Below are positions 1 through 6,644 of a DNA stretch of 62,106 nucleotides, in pieces (position 1 is the first letter of the stretch; every line of letters starts with the position of its first letter). The stretch lies in the NCBI GenBank assembly GCA_037444005.1, contig JBBING010000007.1, forward strand, positions 1-62,106, given 5' to 3'. The position numbers were made by a program, and so were the translations under genes. This stretch comes from DATLZC01 sp037444005. Its GTDB lineage: Bacteria; Chloroflexota; Dehalococcoidia; DSTF01; JACRBR01. Below the pieces are notes generated by a model that searched no databases, was not told where the DNA came from, and saw only the letters and a program-made list of their open reading frames with translations.

Positions 1-41
1 CCGAAGCCTCCGCGGCGTCCCCGGAGTCCGTCGAGACGCCC

Positions 42-857
42 GTGGCCCGCCGCGACACCGTCGGCGTGGTGTACCCCGCGCCGGCCGTCGCCGCGCCCGT
101 CTCCGGGCTCGCCGCGCGCCCCGTGCCCGCCGCCGCAGGGCCGCGCGAGCGCCGTGTCCGCGCGCCCGGTGTGCGAGGCGTCGTCGTCCTCGACCCCGGC
201 CACGGCAACGGCGACCCCGGCGCCGTCCACCGCGGACCCTCGGGCGAGGCCGACCTCACCGAGCGCGAGGTCACGCTCTCAGTCGCCGAGCACGCCCGCG
301 ACGCCCTCGAAGCGCTGGGCTACGACGTCTACCTCACGCGGCGTTCGGCGGGCGTGCCGCCCCTCGGGCCGCTCACCCACGCCCTCATCATCACCGACCT
401 CTTCTCGCGGGTGACGCTGGCCCGCGCCGTCGACGCCGACGTCTACGTCTCGATCCACGCGAACGGCTCGCCCTACGACTTCCATCGGGGGACGGAGGTC
501 TGGTACTGCGGGAAGTCGGCCCTGGGCGAGGCGAACCGCGCGCTGGCGGAGCTCCTGCTCCAGGGCATGCTCCACGGGTTCCGGACGTACGGCTACGACG
601 CCGTCGACCGCGGCCTGCGCGAGGACGCAGAGGCGCGCACGGACGGCGAATGGTGCCCGCTGGTGGTGACGCGCGAGGCGCCCGCGCCTTCGGCGCTCGT
701 CGAGCTGCTCTTCATGACCAACGACGACGACGCCCGGGTGCTGGCTGACGACCGGGCGCGGCGGCTGGTCGGCCGGGGCATCGCCCGCGCCATCGATCAG
801 TTCCTGGTGGACCGGGGCGTGGCGCCGCCCGTGACGGCGGGACGGCCAGGCGACTGA
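42..857 (+). CDS. N-acetylmuramoyl-L-alanine amidase (Amidase_3)
   Basis: Zinc amidase that cuts the bond between N-acetylmuramic acid and L-Ala in peptidoglycan, acting outside the membrane. The Amidase_3 fold starts near residue 46 with VVVLDPGHGNGD (zinc His54); a Glu follows near residue 75, then SIHANGS with the second zinc His, and VELLFMTND with the catalytic Glu near the C-terminus. The first 40 residues are Ala/Pro-rich. GTG at 42 is used here, but the frame stays open to the window edge, so the true start, and any signal peptide, may lie upstream. No cell-wall-binding repeat is visible. Family is clear; the exact N-terminus is not. Confidence 0.85.
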   Translation: MARRDTVGVVYPAPAVAAPVSGLAARPVPAAAGPRERRVRAPGVRGVVVLDPGHGNGDPGAVHRGPSGEADLTEREVTLSVAEHARDALEALGYDVYLTRRSAGVPPLGPLTHALIITDLFSRVTLARAVDADVYVSIHANGSPYDFHRGTEVWYCGKSALGEANRALAELLLQGMLHGFRTYGYDAVDRGLREDAEARTDGEWCPLVVTREAPAPSALVELLFMTNDDDARVLADDRARRLVGRGIARAIDQFLVDRGVAPPVTAGRPGD

Positions 858-957
858 AGAGGGAGCCGAACGGCCCCCTCGAACAGGCCATCCGGCCCTA
901 CGAGCCTTATTCTAGGGTTTGCTTAACTAAGGCCGTGGCGACTCCCGGATGCGGGAC

Positions 958-991
958 GAGAGGGCGGAGGCCGTAGGGCCCCCGCCCTCTC
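958..991. terminator. Terminator-like inverted repeat after the amidase gene
   Basis: A perfect 10-bp inverted repeat, GAGAGGGCGG at 958-967 and CCGCCCTCTC at 982-991, encloses a 14-nt loop. It is followed by ACATTTTCT, a weak T-rich tail on the plus strand. It lies about 100 nt after the amidase stop codon and is the best candidate for its transcription end. Confidence 0.5.
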
Positions 992-1098
992 ACATTTTCT
1001 GCAACGTGACGACCCTCACGACGACATCCCGCCATCGCACCGGCACGATGACATGACGCCGGCGAACGGGAGGCATGCCCATCGGCGCCCGAGACTCC

Positions 1099-1118
1099 GG
1101 CCACGCTGAAGCGTGGCC
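1099..1118. repeat. REP-like hairpin, isolated copy
   Basis: GGCCACGC-TGAA-GCGTGGCC: an 8-bp perfect stem with a TGAA loop, followed by CTTCA. The same unit occurs four more times at 12444-12762, so this is a dispersed family and not a gene-specific terminator. Confidence 0.75.
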
Positions 1119-1175
1119 TTCACGGCATGCCTCGGGGGAGGGGCAGCGGGCCGGCCGGCGACGCTGGGCGCTGGT

Positions 1176-1196
1176 TCGCGACAGAATCTGTCGCGA
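1176..1196. promoter_or_regulatory. Perfect 21-bp dyad upstream of the secreted-protein operon
   Basis: TCGCGACAGA-A-TCTGTCGCGA is a perfect palindrome with 10-bp arms around one central base. It ends 28 nt before the -35 box at 1225, a typical activator or repressor position. No regulator gene lies next to it, so the binding protein is unknown. Confidence 0.55.
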
Positions 1197-1224
1197 TGTG
1201 AGCCAACGAAGGAAGATCGGCCTC

Positions 1225-1254
1225 TTGACAGCGCGCCGATGCGCTCCCTATTAT
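1225..1254 (+). promoter_or_regulatory. Sigma-70 promoter of the secreted-protein operon
   Basis: Consensus TTGACA at 1225-1230, an 18-nt spacer, and TATTAT at 1249-1254. It is among the strongest promoter matches in the window and predicts transcription from about 1261, giving a leader of about 340 nt before the ATG at 1601. Confidence 0.8.
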
Positions 1255-1261
1255 AGGGGCT

Positions 1262-1522
1262 GTCCGGCAGCGCGCAGTTCCCCCTTGCGCGCGAGAGCGG
1301 CCGGACGTCCCCGCCCGCTGTCGTCCGCTGCCGAAGACGACGGTGACGAGCCTGTGGCGAAAGCGACGCGCCCTGCGGGATCTGGCCGCAGGGCGCGGAG
1401 CAGCGGAGTCCGGTGTCGGCGGCCACCGCTGCCCTTCCAGTGTACCCCCGTTCGTACACGCCGCACAGGGCAGCTTTCCGCACACGGTGCGCCGGACTCC
1501 CCGAAAGGAGGTGGTGTCCACC
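1262..1522 (+). promoter_or_regulatory. Long structured 5' leader RNA (unrecognised class)
   Basis: The predicted transcript folds into consecutive perfect GC-rich helices. Stem I pairs 1262-1268 with 1300-1306 and holds 1270-1276/1286-1292. A 6-bp stem pairs 1320-1325 with 1336-1341. Stem II pairs 1368-1378 with 1386-1396 (11 bp). Stem III pairs 1405-1413 with 1492-1500 and encloses 1428-1434/1468-1474 and 1440-1445/1454-1459. A GGTGG/CCACC hairpin follows at 1510-1522, next to an AAAGGAGGT sequence. I checked by eye for features of common riboswitches (cobalamin, c-di-GMP) and recognised none. The leader could be a regulatory RNA or a stability element for a highly expressed secreted protein. 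Confidence 0.5.
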
Positions 1523-1600
1523 GGCGTACGCGGAATTCACCACGCCCGCCGGCGGCGGGCGCCGGCAACCGACATCCACGACACAGAGGAGGATGATCCC

Positions 1601-2206
1601 ATGAAACGCGGAGTCTTCAGCGCTGGGGCGCTGTTCCTGGTGCTCGTGGGGCTCCTGGGCGCCCTGGCCGTGGGCTGGGGCCTCTGGTCCAAGACCCTCA
1701 AGGTCGAAGGCACGGTCAACACCGGCGACTTCAACGCCCAGTGGACGAAAGTGAGCACGAACGACCCCTCAGGTGAGCCGAGCCCCGACCCCTGCACCGA
1801 GGCGAACCCGAACGACTGCGACTATGAGCACAAGGACGTGGGGTCGTGCGACGCCTGGGTTGACGAAGAAGACGACCAGCTCCTGCACGTCCAGATCGAG
1901 AACGCCTACCCGAGCTACGAGTGCACCATCACGGCCAGCGTGCTGAACTCGGGGACGATCCCGTTCAACATTCTGGTGGATGGAGCCGCCGCTGACCCCG
2001 AGCTGGACATCGAGTGTGACCCGCCGGCAGGCCAGGTCGACCCCGGCGAGACGGCCGAGGGCACGTGCTGGGTGCACGTGAAGCAGGAGGCCAAGGAGCG
2101 GTCGACGTACACCGCCGAGGCGACGCTCTGCGTCGCGCAGTGGAACGAGGACCCGAGCGTCGAGGAGTGCCTCGCCGCGGCCGGTAACTCCGAGCCCGAG
2201 CCCTAG
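1601..2206 (+). CDS. Secreted protein A with SipW-type signal sequence (TasA/camelysin-like)
   Basis: A 201-residue exported protein. ATG 1601 is chosen because GAGGAGG lies 8 nt upstream. A short basic start and a hydrophobic stretch (residues 9-26) lead into GWGLWSKTLKVEGTVNTGDFNA, which resembles the start of TasA/camelysin-type proteins processed by SipW peptidases. The mature part is acidic, has several cysteines (possible disulfides), and includes ENAYPSY and an NSGTIPFN segment, consistent with a beta-sandwich. The next gene encodes a paralogue and the third a matching signal peptidase, so this is probably a surface fibre or matrix subunit. The resemblance is in pattern and context; overall identity to TasA is low. 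Confidence 0.65.
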   Translation: MKRGVFSAGALFLVLVGLLGALAVGWGLWSKTLKVEGTVNTGDFNAQWTKVSTNDPSGEPSPDPCTEANPNDCDYEHKDVGSCDAWVDEEDDQLLHVQIENAYPSYECTITASVLNSGTIPFNILVDGAAADPELDIECDPPAGQVDPGETAEGTCWVHVKQEAKERSTYTAEATLCVAQWNEDPSVEECLAAAGNSEPEP

Positions 2207-2223
2207 AAACGAGTGACTGAGTG

Positions 2224-2853
2224 ATGACGACGCGAACGGCCGTACTGCTCGGGGCGGCGCTGGTGGTCGCGCTGGCGGCCATCGGCGTCGGCTACGGACT
2301 CTGGTCCAAGACGCTCGTCGTCTCGGGCACCGTCCACACGGGCGACCTGAACGCGGACTGGGCCCTGACGTCGTGCGCCGAGCACCACGGCTGGCCGGGG
2401 CCGCTCCAGCCGGGCGAGTACCTGGGGAAAGACGTGGGTTCGGTGACGGCGACGATCGACCCGCAGGACGCCCAGATTCTCCACTTCACCGTGGAGAACG
2501 CCTATCCGAGTTACGTGGCGGACTGCGAGGTCGAGTACACGAACACCGGCACGATTCCGGTGAACGTGATCGCGACGACGATCGTCCCCGGAGACGGGCT
2601 GACCAACTGCACGCTCTCCGGCAACCAGACGAAGACGTTGGAGTGCGATCAGTTGACCGTGGTGTTCGTCGACGGTATCGGCAGCCAGCTCGACCCCGAC
2701 GACACCCTGGCCAGCAGCCTGCGAATCCACGTGGAGCAGCCGGCCAAGGAGCGGACGACGTACGAGTTCGACGTTCTGGTCTGCCTCGCCCAGTGGAACG
2801 AGAGCCCGACGGCGGAGGAGTGCTTCGACGCGGCGGGAGACTCGGAGCCCTGA
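2224..2853 (+). CDS. Secreted protein B, paralogue of protein A
   Basis: A 209-residue exported protein with the same architecture as its upstream neighbour: an N-terminal hydrophobic helix, then YGLWSKTLVVSGTVHTGDLNA, ENAYPSYVADCEVEY, TNTGTIPVNV, HVEQPAKERTTYEF and CLAQWNESPTAEECFDAAG. The two clearly arose by tandem duplication. It begins 17 nt after the first gene ends; ATG 2224 is preceded by an in-frame GTG at 2221, and no strong ribosome-binding site decides between them, so translation may be coupled. Probably a second subunit or minor component of the same extracellular structure. Confidence 0.65.
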   Translation: MTTRTAVLLGAALVVALAAIGVGYGLWSKTLVVSGTVHTGDLNADWALTSCAEHHGWPGPLQPGEYLGKDVGSVTATIDPQDAQILHFTVENAYPSYVADCEVEYTNTGTIPVNVIATTIVPGDGLTNCTLSGNQTKTLECDQLTVVFVDGIGSQLDPDDTLASSLRIHVEQPAKERTTYEFDVLVCLAQWNESPTAEECFDAAGDSEP

Positions 2854-2869
2854 CGCAGTGACGGATCGC

Positions 2870-2913
2870 GGCCGGAACCGCGGACCCGAGGGACAGGGGT
2901 CCCGGTTCCGGCC
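2870..2913 (+). promoter_or_regulatory. Strong hairpin between the secreted-protein genes and the peptidase gene
   Basis: 2870-2880 and 2882-2887 pair with 2903-2913 and 2897-2902: 17 base pairs with a single bulged C at 2881 and a 9-nt loop. There is no T-tract, so it is more likely a partial terminator or RNA-processing/stability barrier than a full terminator. It would let the two presumed substrates be made in excess of the peptidase. Confidence 0.55.
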
Positions 2914-2937
2914 CGGTCCGGACCCAAGGCGAAGCGG

Positions 2938-4905
2938 ATGCAGGTCGCGACTTCAACGCAAGACATCACGATCGCGAGTCCGCAGCCCCCCGGAGCGGGG
3001 TGGCGCGTGTTCGCCGCCCGGGCGGGGGGTTGGCTGGCCGTGCTGCTCGCGGCCGGGGCGGCGTACGCCGTCGCGTCGTTCCTGCCCGACGGCCTGCGCC
3101 CCGGACCGACGGTGGACATGTACGTCCTGCGGCCCGCCCTGTGGCTAACCGTCGCGGCAGCCGCGTGGCTGATCGTGCGACGCCTTTCGCCGGAGCGGCC
3201 GCGACTCGTCAACCGGCTTCTGCCGCTCGCGGCCCTGGCGGGCGCGTTCCACGTCGCCGTTCTGGCGCTCACCGGGATCGTGTTCGGCTTCGGGCACTCC
3301 CCCTACGGCGATTCGATGACGGTGATGGCCGAGAACGCCTTCTACGTCGCCACGCTGCTTGCGGGCCAGGAGACAGCGCGGGCCGCGCTGCTTGCGCTCG
3401 GCGGCCGACGGCTCGAGCCGCTCAATGTCGCCGTCGTCGCGCTGGCGTTCGGGCTCGCGGCTGTGCCGCCGGGCCGCTTCACCCACGCCACGGGAGGGGA
3501 AGCGGCCTTTCAACTGGCCGGAGGCGCCGTGTTGCCCGCGTTGTCCGAAAGCCTGCTGTCGACCTTGCTGGCACTGAACGGCGGACCGATCGCGTCCTTC
3601 GCGTACCGCGCGGCGCTCGAAGGGTTTCGCTGGCTGTCGCCCATTCTTCCCGACCTCGAATGGGGCGTGGCGGCGTTCGTGGGCACCCTGACGCCCGCGG
3701 TGGCGCTCTTTATTGTCCTCGGAGCCGCCAGCGAGCCGTCCGCCGCCCCCGCGAAACGCCGGAGTTGGGCCGGCGCCGTCGCAGGCGCGCTCGGGTACGC
3801 GGCGGCGTTGCTGGTCGTCGGGCTCCTGTGGCTCTCGACGGGGCTCCTCGGCGTCCGGCCGTCGCTGGTCGCCGGCCACAGCATGGAGCCGGCGCTGCAC
3901 ACGGGCGACGTGGTGCTGACCCGTGAGGTCGATCCAGACGACATCCGCATCGGCGACATCGTCCGTTTCCGGATAGGGGACACCGAGGTCCTCCACCGGG
4001 TCATCGAAATTTATCGAAACGATACCGGCGCATGGTTCGTGACAAAGGGTGACAACAACGAAGACGCCGACCGCCCCATCCAGGCCGAGCAGATCGAGGG
4101 CAGAGTGGTCGCCGTCATCCCCAAAGTCGGTTGGGTTGGCATCTGGGCCAGGAACACCGTAGCGAACGCGCTCGGGTTCCTGGCGCGAGCGGACGAAGCG
4201 CCCGATGGCTTCATGGCGGAACGGCTCGACATCGCCATCACCGCCGCCACGGGCGACGCGCCGCCGCAGGCGCCGCCGGAGTGCGCCGGGATGATCTTCG
4301 ACAACGTCATCGTGGGCACGGAAGGAGATGACGAGCTCGTCGGTACCAACAAGCGCGACCTCATCCTCGGGCTCGGCGGGAACGACGTCATCGCCGGCGA
4401 CAACCAGGCGGACTGCCTGGACGGCGGGCCGGGGAACGACCTCCTGACCGGCGCCAACGGGAAGGACGTCGTCGTCGGCGGGCCGGGGAACGACCTCCTC
4501 TTCGGGGACAACGGGGTCGACCTGCTCTACGGCGGCGACGGCGACGACGAGCTCCACGGCGACAACGGCGACGACCGCGTCGACGGCGGCCCCGGCGTCG
4601 ACGTCTGCGACGGCGGCCGCGCCCTCGAGGTGTTCGTCGACTGCGAGGCGGGCGATTTCCTGTGGATGCTCGCGCCGACGCCCACCGCCACGCCGACGCC
4701 CACGGCGTCGCCCACGGACACGCCGTCGCCCACGCCGACGCCGTCTCCGACGTTCACGCCGACGCCAACCCCGGCGTCCGAGCCGGAGGATCCGCCGCTC
4801 GGCCCGGACATCGGCGGCTCGCTGCCGCCACCGCCGCCGACGGACACGCCCTCGCCCGAGCCCACGCCGGCGCCCACCAGCGCGCCCGAAGGCGCCGAAG
4901 GCTGA
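2938..4905 (+). CDS. Membrane SipW-type signal peptidase fused to RTX repeats and a Pro/Thr tail
   Basis: A 655-residue fusion. Residues 1-300 contain several hydrophobic membrane segments. Residues about 305-420 form a type I signal peptidase of the S26B (SipW/archaeal/ER) type: GHSMEP with nucleophile Ser315, EVLHRVIE with His353 in place of the usual Lys, then TKGDNNEDAD. Residues about 455-560 contain RTX nonapeptide repeats (GGxGND, GDNGDD) expected to bind calcium outside the cell. The last 90 residues are Pro/Thr/Ser-rich (PTPTATPTPT). It follows two genes whose products carry SipW-type signals, so it most likely processes them. I know of no standard SipW carrying RTX repeats. Membrane-segment number is uncertain. 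Confidence 0.75.
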   Translation: MQVATSTQDITIASPQPPGAGWRVFAARAGGWLAVLLAAGAAYAVASFLPDGLRPGPTVDMYVLRPALWLTVAAAAWLIVRRLSPERPRLVNRLLPLAALAGAFHVAVLALTGIVFGFGHSPYGDSMTVMAENAFYVATLLAGQETARAALLALGGRRLEPLNVAVVALAFGLAAVPPGRFTHATGGEAAFQLAGGAVLPALSESLLSTLLALNGGPIASFAYRAALEGFRWLSPILPDLEWGVAAFVGTLTPAVALFIVLGAASEPSAAPAKRRSWAGAVAGALGYAAALLVVGLLWLSTGLLGVRPSLVAGHSMEPALHTGDVVLTREVDPDDIRIGDIVRFRIGDTEVLHRVIEIYRNDTGAWFVTKGDNNEDADRPIQAEQIEGRVVAVIPKVGWVGIWARNTVANALGFLARADEAPDGFMAERLDIAITAATGDAPPQAPPECAGMIFDNVIVGTEGDDELVGTNKRDLILGLGGNDVIAGDNQADCLDGGPGNDLLTGANGKDVVVGGPGNDLLFGDNGVDLLYGGDGDDELHGDNGDDRVDGGPGVDVCDGGRALEVFVDCEAGDFLWMLAPTPTATPTPTASPTDTPSPTPTPSPTFTPTPTPASEPEDPPLGPDIGGSLPPPPPTDTPSPEPTPAPTSAPEGAEG

Positions 4906-4915
4906 GCCGCAGCGG

Positions 4916-6067
4916 CTACTGATAGCGCAGGATGGCGCCCGCGCCGTGCGGGCGCAGCAGGTCCGCCGCCTCGCCCCGCACGAACTCGATGCGCGCGCCC
5001 GTCGCCAGCGCCATGCGCACCGCCCGCGCCGCGAGGTCGGGCGCCGGGCGCATCTCGGCGTCGCAGTAGGGGCAGCGATCCACCCGCTCGCGCACGACGG
5101 AGTGGCCCTCCGGGCATTCGTAGCCCTCGGCGGTCAGTCCTTCGACCAGCGCGAGCCGGTGGACCCGCCCCTCGGACAATGCGGTCAGCGTGTCGTCCCA
5201 TCCCAGCGCCGCCAGCTCCCCCTTCGGCGCACGCTCCAGGATGTCCTCCACGAGCGCGCGCTCGCCGGCCCGCTCGATCTGCGCCTCGACATCGCGCACG
5301 CGGGCCACGATGTCGGCGTCGCTGGCGAAGAGCTCGCCGGCGAACTCGCCGACCACCTTCTCGCGGAGCGAGCGCGGGAGGGCGTCCTTGAGGGCGGCGA
5401 GCGCCTCGTCGGGCCCGCCGATGAGGAGGCGGTGGAAGCGCTCGCGCCGCTCGAGCGACCAGAGGCGCTCGGCGACATGGCGCATGTGCTCGTGGACGTG
5501 CCAGTCGCGATGCCGGGCGTACCGCGCCTGCGACCACCCACCCGCGGCCGTGCGCCCGGGAACCACGTCCTCGATCTCGATGCGGTCGCGGATCTCGCCG
5601 AGCCAGACGGTGAGGATGCGGGCCCGCTCTTTGTCCACGAGCGCCACGCAGTAGCGCTCGTATTCGTCGAGCGCGCCGATGAGGGGCACGAGGTAGGGCC
5701 GCGGGCCGAAGTGCGCGCCGTCGATGACAGGGACCTCGAGCGCGATGGGGATGAAGGCGTCGAGGGGCGCGCAGGAGAACATCGCGACGCTGCGCCCCGG
5801 CGGTTCTTCCCAGCTCCGGACGTATTCGTTCACGCGGGCGATCTCCTCCTCGACGCGGGCCTCGGCCGGGGTGTCGCGGACCTGCTGCCGCAGCGGCTTC
5901 CACAGGTCGAGCAGGGCCGCCTCGAACCCTTCGCGCTCCATGTGCGCCGGCTCGACGTCGAGGTACACGCTGAGCACGCCGTCTTCGGGCGCGTGCAGAT
6001 CGAGCGCCCGGTCGATGGCGTCGGCGTCGAGCGCGAGGGCGGGATAGTTCGCGAGCGTGAGTTGCAT
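4916..6067 (-). CDS. baeRF-family protein (bacterial eRF1/Vms1-like)
   Basis: A 383-residue protein of the bacterial archaeo-eukaryotic release-factor superfamily, closest in my reading to baeRF family 10. The diagnostic loop GGWSQARYARH is at residues 176-186, where eRF1 and Vms1 carry the GGQ/GxxQ peptidyl-tRNA-cleaving motif. A C-terminal zinc-ribbon-like pair (YECPEGH, CPYCDAEM) lies near residues 315-340. The family is predicted to hydrolyse peptidyl-tRNA or rescue ribosomes; this is inferred from related proteins, not shown here. It is divergent from archease-rtcB and its stop lies 10 nt from the end of the RTX-peptidase gene, with a 13-bp palindrome (4905-4917) over the junction. Confidence 0.7.
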   Translation of the reverse strand: MQLTLANYPALALDADAIDRALDLHAPEDGVLSVYLDVEPAHMEREGFEAALLDLWKPLRQQVRDTPAEARVEEEIARVNEYVRSWEEPPGRSVAMFSCAPLDAFIPIALEVPVIDGAHFGPRPYLVPLIGALDEYERYCVALVDKERARILTVWLGEIRDRIEIEDVVPGRTAAGGWSQARYARHRDWHVHEHMRHVAERLWSLERRERFHRLLIGGPDEALAALKDALPRSLREKVVGEFAGELFASDADIVARVRDVEAQIERAGERALVEDILERAPKGELAALGWDDTLTALSEGRVHRLALVEGLTAEGYECPEGHSVVRERVDRCPYCDAEMRPAPDLAARAVRMALATGARIEFVRGEAADLLRPHGAGAILRYQ

Positions 6068-6190
6068 GGCGGGCCTCCCTTCCTGATGGTCCCGCTCTCA
6101 CGGTAGCAGGTCCGGGGGACCGGAGGCATCGCCCGTCCGTCCCCTCGCCGCGAGCCGAACGGCGCTGGCGGGGGCGCGCGGGCGTCGCCG

Positions 6191-6196
6191 TATAAT
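6191..6196 (+). promoter_or_regulatory. -10 box for archease-rtcB
   Basis: A perfect TATAAT lies 21 nt before the GTG start at 6218, with no clear -35 at the right distance. A ribosome-binding site (GAAGGGAGG) falls between the two, so the mRNA should have a short leader. Confidence 0.5.
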
Positions 6197-6217
6197 CCCA
6201 TCGGGAAGGGAGGCCCA

Positions 6218-6637
6218 GTGAAGCGCCCGCCCTTCGAGATCTGGGAGCACACGGCCGACGCGGGCGTCATCGCCCGCGGCGCGACGCTCGAGGAGGCCTT
6301 CGCGAACGCCGCGGCCGGCATGTACGCCCTCATGGTCGACCTCTCGGGCGTGCAGGAGCGCGAGACCCGCGAGGTGGCCGTCGAGGGCGACGAGCCGGAG
6401 CGCCTGCTGGTCAACTGGCTGCTGGAGCTGCTCTTCCTCACCGACGTCGAGAATCTGGTGTTCCGGCGGTTCGACGTGACGATCGAGGACGGGCGCCTGC
6501 GCGGCCGCGCGTACGGCGAGCCCCTCGACCCCGAGCGGCACACACTCGGGTCCGCGGTCAAGGCGGTGACCCGCCACGGGCTCGAGATCGCCCGGGAGGA
6601 CGGCGGGTACCGGGTGCGGGTGCTGTTCGACCTGTGA
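6218..6637 (+). CDS. Archease (RtcB activator)
   Basis: A 139-residue archease. The family signature is at the N-terminus: FEIWEHTADAGV, then ATLEEAFANAAAGMYALM, and VNWLLELLFL in the middle. Archease speeds guanylylation of the RNA ligase RtcB and broadens its nucleotide use; the gene for that partner starts 8 nt downstream. The GTG start at 6218 is supported by GGGAGG five nt upstream. Full family length. Confidence 0.9.
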   Translation: MKRPPFEIWEHTADAGVIARGATLEEAFANAAAGMYALMVDLSGVQERETREVAVEGDEPERLLVNWLLELLFLTDVENLVFRRFDVTIEDGRLRGRAYGEPLDPERHTLGSAVKAVTRHGLEIAREDGGYRVRVLFDL

Positions 6638-6644
6638 GGGAGCC

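Noticed and set aside
1262..1522. Known riboswitch such as c-di-GMP or cobalamin
   Set aside because: The conserved core words of those classes were not found by eye. Left as an unrecognised leader.
1075..1600. Several short frames over the leader region
   Set aside because: No ribosome-binding site or conserved motif. The sequence is better explained by promoter, dyad and RNA helices.
3145..4557. Long open frame antisense to the RTX-peptidase gene
   Set aside because: Its product is a low-complexity Val/Arg/Asp-rich mirror of the RTX and membrane segments, with no family match. The plus-strand gene has clear motifs.
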